A stretch of 64,000 nt of DNA from Bartonella sp. MM73XJBT.G (GCF_028618435.1 NZ_JAQISW010000007.1:1-64000); one strand, 5' to 3'. Positions 37,311-46,698 are shown, counted from the first letter of the stretch. Notes: a model not told the origin generated them from the letters alone. Numbers and translations are program-made.

Positions 37311-37569
37311 TCGTTTTGTTAGGAGTTCCTTATTTTTTATATTTTGGATCAGTAAATATGTCGAAAGTAATTGGTGAGAGCGTGTGGATTTAGACGCTTT
37401 CAGAGTGTTTTTTGCGTCATTTATCAATGTTTTAATGGAGAAAATAGGAATGCCGAGGGCGATTATTCGCACTTGGAATATGTGGTTTATTGCCTTCTTT
37501 TTTGATGGAGGATGAATCAAAACAAATTGCTTAAGATGATCACTTGAGCGGTAATGAGAGGAGATCAAA

Positions 37570-37881
37570 ATGAGTGTAAACGAAATTTTATTGGGAGCAA
37601 TGATTGTTGTTTTGTTGTTCAGTGGAGTTATATTTCGGTTTTCTTTATATTATCGCAGTCAAATTAAAGCTCTAAAAGAGGAATCCAGAAGGATAAAGCA
37701 TGAGTTTTTGAGGGATTCTATGAAGATGACTGAAGAACGAGATAGAACTCTTAGAGAGCAAAATATGGTGATTAAAAGACGTGATAAAGCAATTGAAAAA
37801 CTAAAAAAACAAATTAGGCAATATGAAGAAAATGAAAAAAAATATCAAAAAGTGCTTAAATCTGAAGATAATAAAAGCTAA
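37570..37881 (+). CDS. Small membrane-anchored coiled-coil protein
   Basis: ATG at 37570 has GAGGAG upstream at ideal spacing. The 103-residue product has one N-terminal membrane segment (ILLGAMIVVLLFSGVIF) followed by a long basic coiled coil (KALKEESRRIKHEFLRDSMK and on). It resembles Rz/spanin-like or other small phage envelope proteins in layout only; no family is recognised. It is intact although both flanks are decayed repeat genes, so it may be under selection. Confidence 0.6.
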   Translation: MSVNEILLGAMIVVLLFSGVIFRFSLYYRSQIKALKEESRRIKHEFLRDSMKMTEERDRTLREQNMVIKRRDKAIEKLKKQIRQYEENEKKYQKVLKSEDNKS

Positions 37882-37959
37882 TCATATTTATATTTTGCAT
37901 CCAATTTATCCATTAAAGGATTTTTAGATGCGTTAGAAAGATTAGAAATAATAAGAAAG

Positions 37960-38200
37960 AGACATGACTTTCATAAAGTTTATAATGATGCTTATAGAGA
38001 GGTTGTTTTGGAAAAGAATATTCAAGGTTGCTCTGATCAATAATTTATAAAATCGTTAAAGTTTATAGAAAAGTAATCGTTGGCGACAAAATAAAATTTA
38101 TGATACTGTCCCAGTTTATAGCTATGCTAGAGTATTAAAAAGGGGATCTATACGGTCCGGCTATTGTTGTGGTGGATTTATATTATTGTAGAAAACAATT
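37960..38200 (+). pseudogene. Second decayed VYDNA-type repeat fragment
   Basis: KVYNDAYREVVL (about 37977), KVYRKVIVGDK (about 38060) and, one frame over, NKIYDTVPVYSYARVLKRGS (about 38090) are hexapeptide-type repeats split by frameshifts. It is likely part of the same gene family as 36721-37310. The following DNA to 38667 holds no supported gene; a plus-strand frame at 38421-38687 looks like chance. Confidence 0.4.
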
Positions 38201-38667
38201 TTGCGTATTCTTATTAGGTTTTAGGTATAATGTTTCGATAGTTTCAAGGAATAGGCATAAAAAATTGCATGATAATAAAAAGAAAGAGATATTTTATTTT
38301 TATGATGATGAAGGGATAAGTCAGTTATGATAATTCGATATAAAATAGAACGATAAATGCAAATGATATTGACAGCTAGGAAAGCACTTACATTCCCAAT
38401 TTATAATTTATTTTCTCTTCATGGACGTTTGTTCTATGAAGAGACGCAGGGCTTGTGGAATTTTCTGCTTGATAGATGCTATCAAAATTCAATTATATCT
38501 GAATATAACACACACTCTACAAACATTTAATTGTTACGCACACGTACTAAAAATAACGCAAAAAACTCCTTTATTGAGAAAAAATCAGTTACCTCTCATT
38601 CATTACAAAAATGCAACCAGCAATCTCATTATACAAATTAAACTCTTAACCTTAATGGTAAGGAATG

Positions 38668-38847
38668 TTAAGACTGCAGTTCTTTAATAAGAGCTTTATG
38701 GGTAATTTCTTTGATTTGCTCAATATTCATTAAGATATCTTGTTTTGTTGGATATCCTTTACTCGAAAAAGCAACTTTTTGTGCATCTCCTGAGATTAAA
38801 CGCCAATACCACTGATTGTGAACACCTTGAAACACCTCAAAATACAT
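38668..38847 (-). CDS. DUF1508 (YegP-like) microprotein, 59 residues
   Basis: ATG at 38845-38847 has AGGTGG upstream. The product starts MYFEVFQGVHNQWYWRLISG and continues DAQKVAFSSKGYPTKQDIL, matching one DUF1508/YegP unit (F-E-[IV]-Y...W-x-W-R-L...I-A-x-S-x-x-G-Y-x-x-K). These units form a small alpha-beta fold; function is unknown. E. coli YegP has two units, here there is one. Its stop lies 19 codons after the GYPTK motif, a normal single-unit length. Confidence 0.8.
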   Translation of the reverse strand: MYFEVFQGVHNQWYWRLISGDAQKVAFSSKGYPTKQDILMNIEQIKEITHKALIKELQS

Positions 38848-39228
38848 GTTTCCACCTCATAAAATAGCTGATAATTTTCAGGATGAATACTCAACTAACC
38901 CATTTACAAATACTAATGTATGTCTCTATAGGAAGTCGTCAATATATTCCCCTTAAATTTTCTGACCTTTAAAAATAATTTCTATGAGAGCTATTATTCT
39001 TCTAACAAGAAAAAATTTCTTGTCAATAAGATATGAATAAGAATTTTATACTATAAAATTATTTTTCTAATTTAATGACACTATATGTTCATTTACAATA
39101 CAAATATTTTTCTTTTACAGAAGTAAATTTTATAGAGCGCAAAAACTTCCACCAGCATTGACAGAGGAAAGATACTAGTCTCCATGCTGGTGGCGCTTAA
39201 TCACTTCTTGTTTTTTTGAAGTAGGCGT
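38848..39228. other. Intergenic region between DUF1508 and XRE genes
   Basis: About 380 bp. The inverted repeat at 39136-39197 is described separately. No gene seen. Confidence 0.45.
39136..39197 (-). terminator. Long hairpin after the XRE gene
   Basis: CCACCAGCAT (39149-39158) is inverted at 39184-39193, and AGCGC (39136-39140) pairs with GCGCT (39193-39197). Read on the minus strand it follows the XRE stop by 30 bp and has a short T-run inside its 3' arm. Possible terminator or 3' structure. Confidence 0.55.
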
Positions 39229-39768
39229 TTATTGATTAGCAATAACTTCTTTTTGGGATACGCTTCGAATGAGTAAATCAATGAATAAGCTAAGGGTATA
39301 AGAATTAGACATTTTGGCTTTCATATCGATCAGAGAGGTTGCAGTTTTAGGGTTAAGGCCATTTGATAAACCTTGTCTTGATAAATATTGCTGCAATTTT
39401 TCATAAGAGCTGTCGATTTTTTCTTGATTTATTTTTTCATTACGATCACACTTGGTAAGTGTTTCTTCTAACCCCTCAATTTTTTTTATAAAATAATTCC
39501 AGTCAAAATCACCTTTTGTATATTCGGTGTCAAACATTTTTCCTTGTCCGGTTAAAAGCCAATTAATGTTGACACCATATAACGTGCGATATGTTTGTAA
39601 GACACTAAGATTGGGTTCTCTCTCTCCACGCTCATAAAAAGCAATGGAATTTTTTGTCATACTAAAACTTTTAGCTAAGGTTTCACGTGATGGATCGCCT
39701 AAAGCAAGACGTACATAACGTAAACGTTTTCCAAATATGGTTTTTGATTCAGTTTCAGGACGTGCCAC
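39229..39768 (-). CDS. XRE-family helix-turn-helix regulator
   Basis: The 179-residue protein has an N-terminal lambda-repressor-like HTH at residues about 10-70: FGKRLRYVRLALGDPSRETL, then SFSMTKNSIAFYERGEREPN and VNINWLLTGQG, the usual end of XRE/Cro domains. The C-terminal 100 residues are helical and of no recognised family; they lack the S24 peptidase. It is probably a prophage-derived repressor now standing alone. Targets unknown. Confidence 0.88.
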   Translation of the reverse strand: MARPETESKTIFGKRLRYVRLALGDPSRETLAKSFSMTKNSIAFYERGEREPNLSVLQTYRTLYGVNINWLLTGQGKMFDTEYTKGDFDWNYFIKKIEGLEETLTKCDRNEKINQEKIDSSYEKLQQYLSRQGLSNGLNPKTATSLIDMKAKMSNSYTLSLFIDLLIRSVSQKEVIANQ

Positions 39769-40132
39769 GAATTATCTCCCTCAGTAAATCATCATGGTAT
39801 AAATCATTAAATAATAAAAGCACACTATGTATTAATATTCTATGACACAATGTCAATATTTATCGTTTTAATTTTTCTTTATTTTTTTATTTTAATGGAT
39901 AAAAAATACTCTCTCAACTCTCTTGTGTTGACGATTAACATTCATTTCAAAACAAAATTCTCTGTTTACTGCATTTGTCTTTTGCTTTTTTGAGAAAATT
40001 TTCATGTAACTTTACCATATATATTCTATACACCTCTGCATTAAGAGATGCAACTTTAAAGAAATACAAGCTTTTGATTTGTATTATGTGTGTTCTGTAA
40101 GTGAATTAGAAAATAAACTTTGAGGAATGATC
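39769..40132. other. Divergent promoter region XRE / DUF475
   Basis: About 360 bp, AT-rich, carrying both promoters. No palindrome or RNA element was clear. Confidence 0.45.
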
Positions 40133-41182
40133 ATGTCTCTATTACGCTATTTTGGTTTTGCTTTTTTTTTCACCATTATTGGTGTCTTTTTAGGAGGGGC
40201 TATCGGTTGGTTTGAAACGGGAAGCATTACTGGTTTTTTTAAATATTTTTTTATTTGCTGTGTTTTAGGGGTTTTGGAAATTTCTTTATCCTTTGATAAT
40301 TCTATTATTAATGCACGTGTTCTTGGTAAAATGAATCCGTTATGGCGTCGTCGTTTTCTTATATGGGGTATTTTGATTGCTGTATTTGGGATGCGGATTG
40401 TTTTCCCGTTGTTAGTAGTTGTCGTGGCTGTTGGAATTAATCCAATTGCGGCAGTTAAATTAGCAATAGGGGAACCACATCGATATGCCGAAGTTTTAAC
40501 CAATGCGCATATGGGAATTGCCGCTTTTGGAGGAACTTTCCTTATGATGGTTGGTTTAAAATATTTTTTTGATTTTGAAAAAGAGGTCCATTGGCTTGAT
40601 GTTATAGAGAAACCTGCTCAAAAGTTTGGAGCACTTGTTGGAATGGATATTGCAATTGTTTTGATTTTGATCTTATTCATATCAGGGCAGATTGGGGCGG
40701 AAGATAAAGTCACTTTTTTATTGGCAGCCCTTTATGGACTTTTGACTTTTATAGCTGTTGAGGCTGCCGGTCATTTCTTGGATTCTTCTAAGAAAACTTT
40801 GACGACAGTAGCTCAAGGGGGACTCGGGGCATTTCTTTATTTAGAAGTTCTCGATGCGAGTTTTTCTTTCGATGGTGTGGTTGGTGCTTTTGTTTTTTCA
40901 CACAATCTCTTTATTATCGCAATTGGTCTTGGAATTGGTGCATTTTACGTTCGTTCTATGACAATTATGTTGGTCGAATCAGGTACATTATTGCATTATC
41001 GTTATTTGGAGCATGGTGCTTTTTATGCAATTTTAGTTCTTGCCGTGATTATGTATCTGCAAACGATTATATCGGTTCCTGAAGTCTTAACAGGACTTGT
41101 GGGAGTCTGTATTATTGGAATGGCATTGTATTCTTCGCTTCGTTTTAAACGTCGTCAATTGGATAAACATGTTGCGTCTTAA
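40133..41182 (+). CDS. DUF475 (TerC-superfamily) integral membrane protein
   Basis: ATG at 40133 is favoured over 40127 because GAGGA at 40122-40126 is then 6 nt away. The 349-residue protein has about eight to nine membrane segments with acidic TerC-type motifs in each half: LGVLEISLSFDNSIINARVL near residue 50 and YLEVLDASFSFDGVVGAFVF near residue 240. TerC relatives bind or move metal ions such as Mn. The specific substrate here is unknown. Confidence 0.88.
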   Translation: MSLLRYFGFAFFFTIIGVFLGGAIGWFETGSITGFFKYFFICCVLGVLEISLSFDNSIINARVLGKMNPLWRRRFLIWGILIAVFGMRIVFPLLVVVVAVGINPIAAVKLAIGEPHRYAEVLTNAHMGIAAFGGTFLMMVGLKYFFDFEKEVHWLDVIEKPAQKFGALVGMDIAIVLILILFISGQIGAEDKVTFLLAALYGLLTFIAVEAAGHFLDSSKKTLTTVAQGGLGAFLYLEVLDASFSFDGVVGAFVFSHNLFIIAIGLGIGAFYVRSMTIMLVESGTLLHYRYLEHGAFYAILVLAVIMYLQTIISVPEVLTGLVGVCIIGMALYSSLRFKRRQLDKHVAS

Positions 41183-41518
41183 CTAATAAAACTTCTATTT
41201 TTTTCATAATTTTGTTTATCGCATATTCGTAATAGAATTAATAGAAGAGATTTTTCGTGCAAAACAAAATGCCATTGTCTTTCTTAGTGGAGTCCTTATT
41301 TTAAAGTTGAATCTATGACGTGCTTCTTCCCGTGAAGGGATAATGTAAAATCTCTTGGATAGATTGAACTTAAATAAAAGGTGCAAACGGGCATTATTAT
41401 TTTTATCCGCTTTAAGGATGTCGACAGCTCTTGTATTTAACGATGTATAAGAGGCATTTTTGCTGCTTTCTTGAATGATTTTTATTTTTATATTGATCCT
41501 ATTTGTGGTGTGTAAGAG
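41183..41518. other. Intergenic region
   Basis: About 335 bp with no gene; it leads into dispersed repeat copy 3. Confidence 0.4.
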
Positions 41519-41640
41519 AATAGTTCATTCATTATAAATTAGGTTTGAAATGAGAGAATCTTATCCTATTCTAGGTTTCTCACTTAATATGAAAAAATAT
41601 GCAAAGAATAATTTATTTCTTATAAATCAGTGCCCTTATA
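41519..41640. repeat. Dispersed ~120-bp repeat, copy 3 (no integrase)
   Basis: Landmarks: TAGTTCATTCATT, GGTTTGAAATGAGAGAATCT, CTCACTTAATATGAAAAA and CTTATAAATCAGTG. No integrase sequence is next to it. Confidence 0.65.
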
Positions 41641-41663
41641 ATAGATCGCTAGAAAACAATATT

Positions 41664-42272
41664 TTAGGAAACCATTAACAGTTCGATACCAGCTTCGTTC
41701 ATCGTTTTAAGCATTGTGTTCAGGGATTCGTTTACATCAATACCAGCACAGGCATTTAATGAAACACTGACTTGAAAACCATATTGTATGGCGTGTAGAG
41801 CAGAAAATCCAACACAAAAATCTGTTGCTAAGCCACACATAACGAGCTTGGTAAAACCATGTTCTTTGAGATAAACTTGTAAACCCGTTGGTGTTTTTTG
41901 ATCATTTTCAAGAAAAGCAGAATAACTATCCATTTTTTGATTATAGCCTTTTCTAAGGATAAGTTGTGCCTTTTCTACTCTGAGAGATGGGTGAAATTCT
42001 GCTCCTTGTGTTCCTTGTATGCAATGATCAGGCCAAAGTATTTGAGGACCATAGTCAAGATTGATGGTATCATAGGGCTTTTTTTCAGGATAGCAGGAAG
42101 CAAAGCTGCAATGGTTTTGGGGGTGCCAGTCCTGGGTTAAGATAACGTGATCAAAACGATTAATGAGATTATTGACAGTGGGTAAAATAGCATCACCTTG
42201 TGGTACTGCAAGTGCTCCACCAGGTAAGAAGTCATTTTGAACATCAATGACGAGTAAGGCTTTTTTTTCCAT
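41664..42272 (-). CDS. pncA: Nicotinamidase / pyrazinamidase PncA
   Basis: PncA deamidates nicotinamide to nicotinate for NAD salvage. The 202-residue enzyme has the catalytic Asp10 in LLVIDVQNDFLPGGAL, metal ligands in LTQDWHPQNHCSF, the catalytic Lys in LILRKGYNQKMDSYSAF and the nucleophile Cys in VMCGLATDFCVGFSALHA. Length is as in E. coli. It lies 45 bp after an unknown gene on the same strand, with which it may be transcribed. Confidence 0.95.
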   Translation of the reverse strand: MEKKALLVIDVQNDFLPGGALAVPQGDAILPTVNNLINRFDHVILTQDWHPQNHCSFASCYPEKKPYDTINLDYGPQILWPDHCIQGTQGAEFHPSLRVEKAQLILRKGYNQKMDSYSAFLENDQKTPTGLQVYLKEHGFTKLVMCGLATDFCVGFSALHAIQYGFQVSVSLNACAGIDVNESLNTMLKTMNEAGIELLMVS

Positions 42273-42317
42273 AAATATATTCCTATAGGAGATGAGCTTT
42301 TATCGTATTTTTAAAAG

Positions 42318-42854
42318 CTATATTTCGTCTTGAAGTTTTAAAATGGCTTGTTGAAGATTGATCTTATTTTTATAATTATCAAGCCAAAAGAGGGGAATAG
42401 GTAAGTTTTTACAGTTTATTTTATAGTTTTTTACGAAGTGTAACCACGTACCAATGGGAAGCGTACTGTCGTTATTTGTTGCGACGTGTTGACGCAAAGC
42501 TTTCATGATCATTGGGCTTGGGACGTCAGATCCCATAAGGCGGCAGTCGTTTTGTAAACGCAATTTAAGCCACATCAAGGCAAGGGGTGAAGTCCATTGT
42601 TTCCCGTAACAAAAAACTGATGAAAAGAGGGAAGGATTTTTTACTGCGTAATGCAAAGCCCATAAAGAAAAAAAAGAAGGCGCATAGAGAACTACTTTTC
42701 TTTCTGTCTCCATATTACATTGATAGGTTGGTTTAATACGGTAAAAATATAATGTTATATCTGGTATGGAAAAGAGGGGTAATGTTTGATAACATGTTTC
42801 TGGTACTGCTAAAAAGATTTTCTTTTTTCTTCTTGAAGGGATGTTTTTTTGCAT
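42318..42854 (-). CDS. Hypothetical protein, 178 residues
   Basis: No family recognised. The protein is basic at the start (IPSRRKKKIFLAVPE), then has a segment KVVLYAPSFFSLWALHYAVK and NPSLFSSVFCYGKQW that faintly recalls an alpha/beta-hydrolase nucleophile turn, but the G-x-S-x-G motif is absent. No signal peptide and no clear membrane helix. It precedes pncA on the same strand by 45 bp. Codon use looks like its neighbours, so it is probably a real gene. Confidence 0.55.
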   Translation of the reverse strand: MQKNIPSRRKKKIFLAVPETCYQTLPLFSIPDITLYFYRIKPTYQCNMETERKVVLYAPSFFSLWALHYAVKNPSLFSSVFCYGKQWTSPLALMWLKLRLQNDCRLMGSDVPSPMIMKALRQHVATNNDSTLPIGTWLHFVKNYKINCKNLPIPLFWLDNYKNKINLQQAILKLQDEI

Positions 42855-43032
42855 TTAAAACCATACTGGGGCTTGTGAGATAGGAAAAAATGTACCAATA
42901 TTAAAGCGAAAAGCTTTTGAGATGATGTAAGCTCTATTTACTGTACAGTTTCAAAAAGCGAAAGCAGTTTTCTCAAAATCCTGATCTTTAATATCGCACA
43001 ATATAAAAAGAAACTTATATAAAGAGAAATTT

Positions 43033-44682
43033 ATGGCACGTCAATTTATCTACCATATGGCTGGGCTCAACAAGTTTTACGGCAATAAAAAAATTTTAGA
43101 AAATATTCATTTGTCTTTTTATCCAGATGCGAAGATCGGCATTTTAGGACCAAATGGTGCGGGTAAATCGACTATTCTACGGATTATGGCTGGGCTAGAT
43201 AAAGAATATACAGGAGAAGCATGGCTTTCTGAAGGGGCACGTTGTGGCTATCTACCACAGGAACCTTTGCTTGATGCAAGTAAAGATGTGCGTGGCAATG
43301 TGATGGAAGGTGTTGCGGATAAACAGGCTATTCTTGAGCGTTATAACGAATTGATGATGAATTATAGCGAGGAAACGGCTGATGAAAGTGCAAAGCTTCA
43401 GGATATTATTGACAGTCAGAATCTTTGGGATTTAGAAAGTCAAGTGGAAATGGCGATGGCTGCTCTTGGTTGTCCGCCTGCTAAGGGTGATGTGACAAAA
43501 CTTTCGGGTGGTGAAAAGCGGCGTGTGGCGCTTTGTAAATTGCTTTTGTCAAAACCTGATTTGTTGCTTTTGGATGAACCAACAAACCACTTAGATGCTG
43601 AAACGACGGCTTGGCTTGAAAGGTATCTGCGTGAATATCCTGGCGCTGTACTTTTAATAACCCATGATCGTTACTTTCTCGACAATGTTACGGGATGGAT
43701 TTTAGAGTTAGATCGTGGTAAAGGTATCCCTTATGAGGGGAACTACTCTGCTTATTTGGGGGCTAAAGCTAAGCGTTTGGCTCAAGAAGGGCGTGAAGAG
43801 GCGGCGCGTCAACGTGCTTTATCACGTGAGAAAGAATGGATTGCTTCTAGTCCAAAAGGGAGACAAGCAAAGTCAAAAGCGCGGATTAAAGCTTATGATG
43901 AGTTGGTTCAGGCGGCACGTGAACGCCGTCCTGGAGAGGCGCAAATCATTATTCCTATTGGAGAAAGATTAGGGCAGGTTGTTATTGAAGTTGATCATCT
44001 CTCTAAAGCTTATGGTGAACGTGTGTTGATTGATTCTCTCTCTTTTAAACTTCCCGCTGGGGGCATTGTTGGCGTTATTGGGGCCAATGGTATGGGAAAG
44101 TCGACCTTGTTTAAAATGTTGACGGGACAAGAACAGCCCGATTCAGGTCAAATACGGATCGGTGAAACAGTTCACATGAGTTATGTGGATCAGAGTCGCG
44201 ATTCCTTGGCTGGGGATAAAACTGTTTGGGAGGAGATTTCTGGCGGAAATGATATTATTAAGTTAGGCAAATATGAGATGAATAGTCGTGCTTATTGCGG
44301 TGCTTTTAATTTCAAAGGGACCGACCAACAGCAAAGGGTAGCAAATTTGTCAGGAGGGCAGCGCAATCGTGTCCATTTGGCTAAACTTTTAAAAGAGGGG
44401 GGGAATGTGCTGCTTCTTGATGAACCGACAAATGATCTTGATACTGAAACGTTGGGTGCATTGGAAGATGCATTAGAAAATTTTGCTGGTTGTGCAGTGA
44501 TTATATCGCATGATCGTATGTTTCTTGATCGATTGGCAACACATATTTTAGCCTTTGAAGGTGATGGTCATGTGGAATGGTTTGAAGGGAATTTTGCTGA
44601 ATATGAGGCTGATAAAGTTCGCCGCCTTGGGGCAGAATCCCTTAATCCTAAGCATGTAAATTATAAGCCTCTTACACGCTAG
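43033..44682 (+). CDS. ettA: Energy-dependent translational throttle protein EttA (ABC-F)
   Basis: This 549-residue ABC-F ATPase binds the ribosomal E site and gates the first peptide bonds according to ATP/ADP. It has two ATPase domains: Walker A GPNGAGKST near residue 39 and GANGMGKST near 352; signatures LSGGEKRRVALCKLL and LSGGQRNRVHLAKLL; Walker B LLLLDEPTNHLD and VLLLDEPTNDLD. The linker between them (RQRALSREKEWIASSPKGRQ) and the overall length fit EttA rather than other ABC-F proteins. No membrane domain. Confidence 0.96.
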   Translation: MARQFIYHMAGLNKFYGNKKILENIHLSFYPDAKIGILGPNGAGKSTILRIMAGLDKEYTGEAWLSEGARCGYLPQEPLLDASKDVRGNVMEGVADKQAILERYNELMMNYSEETADESAKLQDIIDSQNLWDLESQVEMAMAALGCPPAKGDVTKLSGGEKRRVALCKLLLSKPDLLLLDEPTNHLDAETTAWLERYLREYPGAVLLITHDRYFLDNVTGWILELDRGKGIPYEGNYSAYLGAKAKRLAQEGREEAARQRALSREKEWIASSPKGRQAKSKARIKAYDELVQAARERRPGEAQIIIPIGERLGQVVIEVDHLSKAYGERVLIDSLSFKLPAGGIVGVIGANGMGKSTLFKMLTGQEQPDSGQIRIGETVHMSYVDQSRDSLAGDKTVWEEISGGNDIIKLGKYEMNSRAYCGAFNFKGTDQQQRVANLSGGQRNRVHLAKLLKEGGNVLLLDEPTNDLDTETLGALEDALENFAGCAVIISHDRMFLDRLATHILAFEGDGHVEWFEGNFAEYEADKVRRLGAESLNPKHVNYKPLTR

Positions 44683-44924
44683 AATTTCTTAATCTTATTG
44701 GAATTTTATCGAGAAAATAAGTGTGTTGTTGTGTTAATGATATTCATCAATAAAGTCGTGTTTGCTTTGTGAAAGTTTTTATTCATTGAAAAAAGGAGAG
44801 ACTGTTTATGAGTCCATGGTGTAAATAACGCCATTCTACTCGTGATATAGTTGTTCTTATTTATAAAGTTGCCATGAAGAGGGAGAATCTTTTTATGGAA
44901 AATGCTATTCTGCAAATGCTCTGG

Positions 44925-45213
44925 TCATAATGAAGATTACGCATTGCCTCACGCTTTTGTTTATTGCGTTCTTTAATGGGGGGCACGCCCCTCATGGAAA
45001 ACAGAACGCCACCCAGTTGCCAATTCACGTGCTTTTTTTAAAGAGACGTTTTTCAACGCTCCTAAAACCCATTTCGCGACGACGCCCGTGAAGAGTATAA
45101 CGATAAAGCCCCATTGAGCACTCCCATCTTTACGCTTGTGGAGAAGCAGGCCGGCACCATCAATTATTATTTACCAGCCCCCAATGTTGCGACAGCCCTA
45201 GCATTAAGACGGT
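44925..45213 (-). pseudogene. Decayed integrase fragment, longer version
   Basis: It aligns block by block with the truncated integrase at 6684-6953 but with several indels. At its 3' side it reaches further, with PIKERNKQKREAMRNLHY, the linker towards the core-binding domain of P4-like integrases. The 5' end runs straight into dispersed repeat copy 4, the spacer present at 6954-7010 being deleted. Confidence 0.7.
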
Positions 45214-45335
45214 GAGTGGTTTTGATTGATTCAAGATAGAGAGATTTGAAATGAGATAATCTTACGTTATTCGAGGGTCTAATTCAATATGAATAACGAT
45301 AGATTATTATTATAAATCAATTGGTTATATTAAGA
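45213..45335. repeat. Dispersed ~120-bp repeat, copy 4
   Basis: Landmarks: GAGTGGTTTTGATTGATTCA, GAGATTTGAAATGAGATAAT, CTTACGTTATTCGAGGGTCT and TTATTATTATAAATCAATTG. It is the closest to copy 1 and is fused to the decayed integrase. Confidence 0.8.
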
Positions 45336-45489
45336 ATGAGCGTCTTTTCTTAAAAAGCGAAAAGTAAAACTATCTTATTATTTATTCTCTCTCCATATTG
45401 GATCGTTTTTGTTTTGAGATAGTTATGAAGAGGCATTTTATTTACCTTCATGTTTTTTATCTATAGAGCACTGTTTTTGAGGTGCTAGA

Positions 45490-45600
45490 GAATGGTTTTG
45501 TTTGATTTACCATGAATAGGTTCGAAATGAGAAAAAATTACGATAGCCTTTTATTTAAGTTAAAAATGATAAGTAACTATTATAAATCAATATATTATAA
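45490..45600. repeat. Dispersed ~120-bp repeat, copy 5 (no integrase)
   Basis: Landmarks: GAATGGTTTTGTTTGATTTA, GGTTCGAAATGAGAAAAAAT, TAAAAATGATAAG and ACTATTATAAATCAATATAT. It stands alone about 150 bp after copy 4, in the same orientation. Confidence 0.7.
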
Positions 45601-45759
45601 TTATTTTTGGCAATGAAATAAGAGCTATTCATCTTTTGTAGTGGCCCATTTTTTTCGTAGTGTGATAAAAAGTGGTAACGAAATAGATAAGAATATGCGC
45701 ATTATGCTTGACTTTTGTTCCTATAAATAAATCTTTATAGGAAAGGTTAGGGAATAATT

Positions 45760-46698
45760 ATGAAAAAAAGTGCAAGTTTAGATGCGATGATTGTGCTGCT
45801 GAAAGCAGTTGCAGAAGTGAGTCATTTACGTATTCTCAGACTCTTAAATCATGAAGATTTAACAATTCCTGATTTTATTTTTATTCTTAATCAGTCGCAA
45901 GCGTGTATATTGCGACATTTGTGTTTATTGTACGAAGCACGATTGATTGGGCGTTATCAGAAGGAAGGTTGTCTTTATTTTAAGTTTTGTCATGATTTTT
46001 GGGGTAAAGACATTGTGATGAGCATTCTTTCATCTTTGCCAAAGCATGATATGTTGTTAGCGCATGATTTAGAGCGTTTGAAGGATATCAAAAAGCAGCG
46101 TCAAAAAACGAGGAAGAAACATTTCTTACAAAATACATCGCAATGGGATGTCTTGCGATCCTCTTATGTGGCAGATCAGAGTATTGAAAATGCTTTACTT
46201 AAAATCGTGGGTGATAAGCCATTTCAGACGATGCTCAATATTGGAATGGGGGGAGCTTCTCTCTTAAAATTGTTTTCTGATCTTTATACGCATGCGGTTG
46301 AAGTTGTGCTTAATCGTGATATTTTGCATTTGCCTGTTGGAGAGACAACTTTTGATTTAGTCATTCTTCATTGGGTTTTACATTTTCTTGAAAACCCTGA
46401 AATGGTTCTTCATAAGATATCAGATGTTTTACGTCCTCATGGGCGTTTATTGATTGTGGATTTTTGTTATCATAAAGTTGAATCTTCACATCCTGATCAA
46501 GAGCGGATACACCTTGGATTTTCGGATTCACAAATAGAACAATGGCTTAAAAATGCGGAACTTGTTTTAGAGCAAACGATTTGTCTTACTCCTATACAAA
46601 GTAAAAACAGTGAAGTGTGTGGGGTAACAATTTGGCTTGCTCGTGATCCGCGTTTATTGGTTGATGATATTAAAGATAAACAAATCAATTTTGCATAA
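45760..46698 (+). CDS. ArsR-type regulator fused to a SAM-methyltransferase-like domain
   Basis: The N-terminal 90 residues form an ArsR winged helix (LKAVAEVSHLRILRLLNHED, then FILNQSQACILRHLCLLYEA). The rest resembles a class I methyltransferase: ILHLPVGETTFDLVILHWVL, then LRPHGRLLIVDF, with LGFSDSQIEQWLKNA. In related Rhizobiales this fusion lies before metF and responds to SAM. Here the SAM-binding loop is weak (TMLNIGMGGASLLKLF instead of D-x-G-x-G-x-G) and a stretch between it and the ILHLP strand is shortened, so methyl transfer may be lost. GGAAAGG lies upstream. No metF follows. Confidence 0.8.
   Translation: MKKSASLDAMIVLLKAVAEVSHLRILRLLNHEDLTIPDFIFILNQSQACILRHLCLLYEARLIGRYQKEGCLYFKFCHDFWGKDIVMSILSSLPKHDMLLAHDLERLKDIKKQRQKTRKKHFLQNTSQWDVLRSSYVADQSIENALLKIVGDKPFQTMLNIGMGGASLLKLFSDLYTHAVEVVLNRDILHLPVGETTFDLVILHWVLHFLENPEMVLHKISDVLRPHGRLLIVDFCYHKVESSHPDQERIHLGFSDSQIEQWLKNAELVLEQTICLTPIQSKNSEVCGVTIWLARDPRLLVDDIKDKQINFA

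Noticed and set aside
38421-38687. Plus-strand 88-codon ORF
   Set aside because: No SD, no family, and it overlaps the end of the DUF1508 gene on the other strand.
39769-40132. Brt-type regulatory RNA upstream of the XRE gene
   Set aside because: Bartonella has such RNAs ahead of some HTH genes, but I could see no hairpin-terminator here to support one.
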